Source of the DNA: Ashinkailepas kermadecensis
Lineage: Eukaryota > Arthropoda > Thecostraca > Neolepadidae
Reading direction: 5' to 3'
Length of the DNA: 64,000 nt
Assembly: GCA_034440615.1 (NCBI GenBank)
Contig: JAOTOM010005180.1
Span: forward strand, 1,393,501 to 1,457,500
In this document: positions 59,572 to 64,000 of the stretch, in pieces
Layout: each line of letters starts with the position of its first letter
How positions within the stretch are numbered: the stretch's first letter is position 1
Notes under the pieces: generated by a model
Told to the model about the DNA's origin: nothing
What the model saw: only the letters and a program-made list of their open reading frames with translations
The model's database searches: none
Made by a program: the position numbers and the translations under genes

Positions 59572-60150
59572 ATGTCAAGCACTGAGGCATCCAACCGAAC
59601 ACCTGTGGGAGCTCCCGACGTCTCCGAGGTCAATGCCGGGTCACACAGAGCCAGTCCGAGTAGTGTTACGGTCACCACAAGGCCACAGGTCACCACCTCC
59701 AGCAGTGTGGCGGTCACCACAAGGCCACAGGTCACCACCTCCAGCAGTGTGGCGGTCACCACAAGGCCACAGGTCACCACCTCCAGCAGTGTGGCGGTCA
59801 CCACAAGGTCACAGGTCACCACCTCCAGCAGTGTGGCGGTCACCATAAGGCCACAGGTCACCACCTCCAGCAGTGTGGCGGTCACCACAAGGTCACAGGT
59901 CACCACCCCCAGCAGTGTGGCGGTCACCACAAGGTCACAGATCGCCACCCCCAGCAGTGTGGCGTTAACCACAAGGCCAAAAGTCACCACCCCCAGCAGT
60001 GTGGCGGTGAGCACGAGGCCACTAGTCACGCCCACCAGCAGCATTGCGATCCCTCCCCGGCCTCCTAAGATTGTCGTTAGTCCCGTCCCAAAGAAGACCT
60101 CCCTAGTGTTGACTTCTTTCAGTCGCGCGCGCGCAAGGTTTGAGTCGTGA
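59572..60150 (+). CDS. Exon 14 (last), Thr/Ser/Val repeats, residues 558-749
   Basis: Acceptor tctgaattcattccag, phase 0, stop TGA at 60148-60150. Starts MSSTEASNRTPVGAPDVSEV. From ~59660 nine tandem 42-bp units encode VAVTTRPQVTTSSS-like 14-mers, decaying toward the 3' end (TRSQ, TPSS, LTTRPK). It closes with IAIPPRPPK...SFSRARARFES. The proline-rich PPRPPK could bind SH3 domains. The open frame extends upstream of the acceptor to 59410, but other acceptors do not fit exon 13's phase. Confidence 0.75.
   Translation: MSSTEASNRTPVGAPDVSEVNAGSHRASPSSVTVTTRPQVTTSSSVAVTTRPQVTTSSSVAVTTRPQVTTSSSVAVTTRSQVTTSSSVAVTIRPQVTTSSSVAVTTRSQVTTPSSVAVTTRSQIATPSSVALTTRPKVTTPSSVAVSTRPLVTPTSSIAIPPRPPKIVVSPVPKKTSLVLTSFSRARARFES
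59660..60030 (+). repeat. 42-bp tandem repeat within the last exon
   Basis: CAGCAGTGTGGCGGTCACCA unit, 42 bp, nine full copies; length divisible by three so the frame survives copy-number change. Confidence 0.95.
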
Positions 60151-60272
60151 TGACTCAGTTTGCAGTTGCTACCACTGCAGTTGCTACCACTGCTGCAACG
60201 ACAACGCAGGACTGCTTAACTTTCGAAGACTGCAAAGGTGGCGGGTGTGGCAAAGGTGTGCCTTGAACGGCA

Positions 60273-60278
60273 AATAAA
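60273..60278 (+). terminator. Polyadenylation signal AATAAA
   Basis: 123 bp after the stop codon. A second AATAAA is at 60482-60487 and could give a longer 3' UTR. Confidence 0.55.
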
Positions 60279-60516
60279 TTGTTATAGCCACTCAGCGCGT
60301 GTTTGCCTGTTTGTTTGATTATTCCCTTTGAATTTTTGTACTTGTCAGTTGTGTCTCTAACCCTCGCTTTCCTGAGGAGAGGTGTTTTGTACCATGAATA
60401 ATTCTTCTGTGTCAGAAGCTACAGTACCTTAGTTGGAAATGTGAAAACTCCAGTGGTTATTGTGAATTAAATGTCAGAGAAAATAAACACAAGATTACAA
60501 TAATATGCAAATAATT

Positions 60517-60830
60517 GTGCAATGCGCCTACTACAACGGTCGCTCCTGGAGGTGGAGCAGGACTCAGCTAGTGCCAGGGGATGACAGCATGGTGGCCGGG
60601 ACCTCCTGGAAGCGGAGCAGTAGAGCTCAGCCAGTGCCAATGGGTGACATCATGGTGGGCGGAGCAGGACTCAGCATGTTGTAGACGCATTGTGCAGTGC
60701 GCCTACTACAACGGTCGCTCCTGGAGGCGGAGCAGTAGGACTCAGCCAGTGCCAGTGGGTGACAGCATGGTGGGAGAGACCTCCTGGAAGCGGAGCAGTA
60801 GAGCTCAGCCAGTGCCAGTTTTTTGGCCGG
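60517..60830 (+). repeat. ~175-bp tandem duplication
   Basis: TGCGCCTACTACAACGGTCG occurs at 60523 and 60698, each followed by collinear cctcctggaagcggagcagtagagctcagccagtgcca. Within each copy an ~85-bp half-repeat (CTCCTGGA(A/G)GCGGAGCAG) is visible. Confidence 0.85.
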
Positions 60831-62702
60831 GGAGACACCTCGGCCAAAAATGGGACAAACCATCGCAAAACGCAACCCTCAATGTACTCTGGCTACATAT
60901 TCTGAAGACGGTGACTGGCCGTTTGCATATTTTGTTAACTAATGTCATTAAGACATAGTTTTAATGACAATGATGCTCGGATACAGTTCGAACCAACTCA
61001 ATAAGCAAAAACGAAATGAGGAAAGAGTGCCCATATCGCGCCCGCTTCAAGGAAAAAGCATCATGTAAAAGTATAGGTCGGTATGTACCGTCAAAGAAGG
61101 GTGGCATATGAAACTATCGACGTTTCGTCGTCACATTTCATGCTCCTACCATAATTCAGTAGTGACACCATTTGCGTTTTGTAAACTGTTGAAAATGGCC
61201 CACGCAAGCACACCACATCCTGAGCGTGTCAGACAGTAGGTGCAATTGCGTGAAGGATAAAAGCAATGGTATTTTGAATGCAATCATTCAAGTGCTTTCT
61301 TCAACTGATTAGTGTGTATGCTTATTGAACGTGATCGTTGAATAGGCCCAGCTGGAAATCAAAACGAGCTCAAAATAAAGGCACCAGTCCGTCATCAATA
61401 ATTATAAAGAAGCTAAGCGATTGATATATTATTATAACTGGTACAGCTGCTTATTTCCCTCTTGTTAATTCTAGAATATTGTGTCATTGATCGACGCAGA
61501 ACGCAAAGGAGTGTTCGAGAAATTGAACATTTCGTAGTATTTCCTATACTGTACACTAATATGTTTGCTCCATTTGCATTTTAACAGAAAGAACAGCACG
61601 GCATGTGTTGCAAAGAATACCTTGCTATCTCAAATCACAGTCAATACAAAAGATGTTCATGCTAGTGCTTTTCTGCTGTTTTCAAGTGAGACGTCCTCCT
61701 CAGTAATAAACATGCCATCATGTGTGTCAATGTGCATACTTTTGGCTTTGCCACATGCCAATAATTTAATCTTTCGACATGAGACCTCATGGGATGGACC
61801 CCCAATCAATGTCGTCCCGCTATTGCCTCCATGTGTTGGACCCCAATAATTATCAGAAATTACCGCGCTGGTATGCGGTTCATCTTAATGATAAGTTGAT
61901 CGCCCCTTAATAACTATAGTTCCCAGTTCATAAAGCCTAGTCAGATCAATTCGATTCTGATAAATTTTGCTCAGTATTTTCCTGACACTTCTGAGACAAA
62001 GTTATGATCAGAATTTGACATACTTCAAGGAAAAATTCGGTCGTGAGTGCACTAAATGAAGAGGTTCGCGACGGCGTTTGTGATCCCGGGAAGCCTTTAG
62101 CAGCGCCTTCGTAGTAATACATTTCATGTTCGAACTTTCTCACTCGGAGCTAGACCTGCTCTTTTCAGTTTAAGATGTACCAACTTCATCACGATATCTA
62201 TCCTGAAACATTCTCAACCTATGTTCAAACACAAGGGCTTACGGCTACACTGCCAAGCGCGGACAGCTTAATGTATAACCCGCATTGCAGCCGGCACTTG
62301 CCATCAGTCCCCCGGCTGGTGAAGAGGTGCGTGAATTGCGTTCCGAGATCTCGATTTCAGTTCCAGGAAGGGGTGACTTTTTTGCTTACATTTAGCATTG
62401 CAAGATGGTGAATGTGTAGGCAAGTCGTTTCGCCTAGGCTTTGCTTCGCTTATGCGGTAACTGGTTTTCAAATCCAACAAGTTATCGAACCCAACCGCTG
62501 TTAATGTCTTTGTATTAACCGGGCTGATAATTGTATTAACCGGGCGCGAAAGTGACCAGTCGCTAATGGGGAGGGGCCCGCCCGGCCAACAGCCTGACCT
62601 TTCACTTGCCAGCATCACCTATCACAGCACACCGCGAAGGGAAGGGTCCAATCATCGCACTCAAGACACGCCTCATATGTACTGCGGTTACATGGTACAT
62701 GG
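60831..62702. other. Downstream flank, no gene supported
   Basis: AT-rich sequence with only short unconvincing ORFs; nothing recognised. Confidence 0.4.
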
Positions 62703-62740
62703 CTGGTTAGTTAGTTATTTGAGTTTTAGGGCGCCTCGAA
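62703..62740 (+). repeat. Dispersed repeat with GGGCGC core, copy 3
   Basis: CTGGTTAGTTAGTTATTTGA then GTTTTAGGGCGCCTCGAATG, truncated relative to 7192-7250 and embedded in ATGGTACATGGCT repeats. Confidence 0.55.
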
Positions 62741-62863
62741 TGGTACATGGCTATATGGTACATGTGGCAGTCGGTCGGCCGCCACCTGTGAGAACGGAAA
62801 CTGACTTGGCATAACATCCGGCCACAGCCGAGAATCGAGGCGACGTGCTGACGTCGGCGGCGG

Positions 62864-63340
62864 CAGGGGCCAGCCGACGGACTGGGATCCGGTCCTAGCC
62901 CGGATCAGGGGCCAGCCGACGGACTGGGATCCGGTCCTAGCCCGGATCAGGGGCCAGCCGACGGACTGGGAACCGTTCCTAGCCCGGATCAGGGGCCGGT
63001 CGACGGAATGGGATCCGTTCCTAGCCCGGATCAGGAGCCAGCCGACGGACTGGGAACCGTTCCTAGCCCGGATCAGGGGCCGGCCGACGGACTGGGATCC
63101 GGTCCTAGCCCGGATCAGGAGCCAGCCGACGGACTGGGAACCGTTCCTAGCCCGGATCAGGGGCCAGCCGACGGACTGGGATCCGGTCCTAGCCCGGATC
63201 AGGAGCCAGCCGACGGACTGGGAACCGTTCCTAGCCCGGATCAGGGGCCAGCCGACGGACTGGGGTCCGTTCCTAGCCCGGACCAGGGGCCGGCCGACGG
63301 ACTGGGATCCATTCCTAGCCCGGATCCGTTCCTAGCCCGG
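62864..63340 (+). repeat. 42-bp tandem repeat, ~11 copies
   Basis: Unit GGGAACCGTTCCTAGCCCGG plus ATCAGGGGCCGGCCGACGGACT, 42 bp. Two variants (GGATCCGGTCC and GGAACCGTTCC, both near-palindromic) alternate, giving an 84-bp higher-order repeat. The 120-residue ORF SPDQGPADGLG... across it has no supported start or splice site. Confidence 0.95.
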
Positions 63341-64000
63341 ATCCCGCGATACATTGGAGCAGCTCTGTGAGTAGGCTGCTGAGCTCATTCGAAAGAGTGG
63401 TCCAAAGTTGACTTCGTTACAAATGTATTTCCTCCGAAATCGTTCAGCTCCTTGAAGGCATGCTTGAAGGCGCGTAGCCGATTAAGCACTCGAGGAAATG
63501 CGCATATGATTAACATACAAGGAGATTCAACTGCACTGCGCCTTTAGCACTCGCCCTCGCTGGTACAGGCGCCTTATCTAGTGTCTTATACTGGCAGGAA
63601 TCTCGGAGTACCTTCTAGCAAAATTACAACAACAAAAATTACGACAACATTTTTGCCAAATTATAAATTCGTTGCTGCTTGATCGCCTTGGCCATCCTCG
63701 TTCCAGAATAAGGCCACTAATGATGTGTCCACATCCACGGATTAGGAGTCAGGAGACGATCCGAATAGCTATGCGAAAATCAGTTGCTTGGAAGAAACTA
63801 GATAACTGGAAGCTTGTGTACTGCCAGGGAAGATCTCGAGAAATTGTGGAGTAAATGGGGTTTCTTTGAGAAGCGGGAAGAAAGGGGGTTCCCGAAAATG
63901 TTCAGTGCAGAGGTCCTCTTCGCGGTCAGACGCCGTACGACGCTGTATTAAATTATGAATAGCTGATAGGAAAAATGGGGATATGAGTGGCACGTTCCGC
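63341..64000. other. Window end, no gene supported
   Basis: No recognisable gene, repeat or element. Confidence 0.4.

Noticed and set aside
63008..63370. 120-residue ORF of SPDQGPADGLG repeats
   Set aside because: Lies wholly in a 42-bp minisatellite; an in-frame stop is close upstream and there is no supported acceptor.

Overview
The window is animal (metazoan) nuclear DNA, probably from a marine invertebrate; I cannot name the species. The grounds are spliceosomal GT-AG introns with short phased exons, a CR1/L2-type LINE remnant, hAT DNA transposons with 8-bp target duplications, a tRNA-type SINE, and a very high density of micro- and minisatellites. Nothing looks bacterial: there are no operons, ribosome binding sites or CRISPR arrays.

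Most of the window is one large + strand gene. I join 14 coding exons between 1898 and 60150. Every exon-exon junction keeps reading frame, and the product would be 749 residues. It has a short N-terminal segment, a long charged coiled coil (about residues 40-310), a Ser/Pro/Arg-rich disordered middle, and a last exon encoding nine 14-residue Thr/Ser/Val repeats. I do not recognise the family with confidence. A second gene lies antisense in the 14.6-kb fifth intron (14763-15707, - strand): an intronless ORF for a 314-residue secreted, mucin-like protein with a repeated C-x3-C-x6..8-C-x-C motif.

The rest is intron filled with repeats. In order: 9 CAGGTG boxes at 10-bp spacing (2.3 kb); antisense LINE (4.7-6.1 kb); 40-bp array (10.1 kb); 68-bp satellite (12.0-13.4 kb); a homopolymer stretch that looks like an assembly artefact (19.7-20.1 kb); (GA)n (25.8 kb); SINE (28.1-28.4 kb); ~21-bp-period arrays (31.7-33.3 kb); 22-bp array (34.1 kb); 57-bp minisatellite (37.3-38.4 kb); a 6.1-kb hAT-like element made largely of ~21-bp repeats (38450-44580); a 4.7-kb hAT element with a three-exon, twice-frameshifted transposase (46347-51036); paired palindromes (51.6-51.8 kb); another ~21-bp-period region (54.1-55.7 kb); 32-bp array (56.4-56.9 kb); and, past the gene, duplicated and 42-bp repeats to 63.3 kb.

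The most unusual signals are four. First, a family of ~21-bp-periodic GC-rich arrays, one of them packaged inside a TIR/TSD-bounded element. Second, the novel-looking nested secreted Cys-motif gene. Third, a complete hAT insertion whose transposase gene structure can be read, including a GC donor. Fourth, tandem arrays or duplications that start within about 0-70 bp of 5' splice sites in 5 of the 13 introns. All gene models come from sequence reading only; no searches were run.
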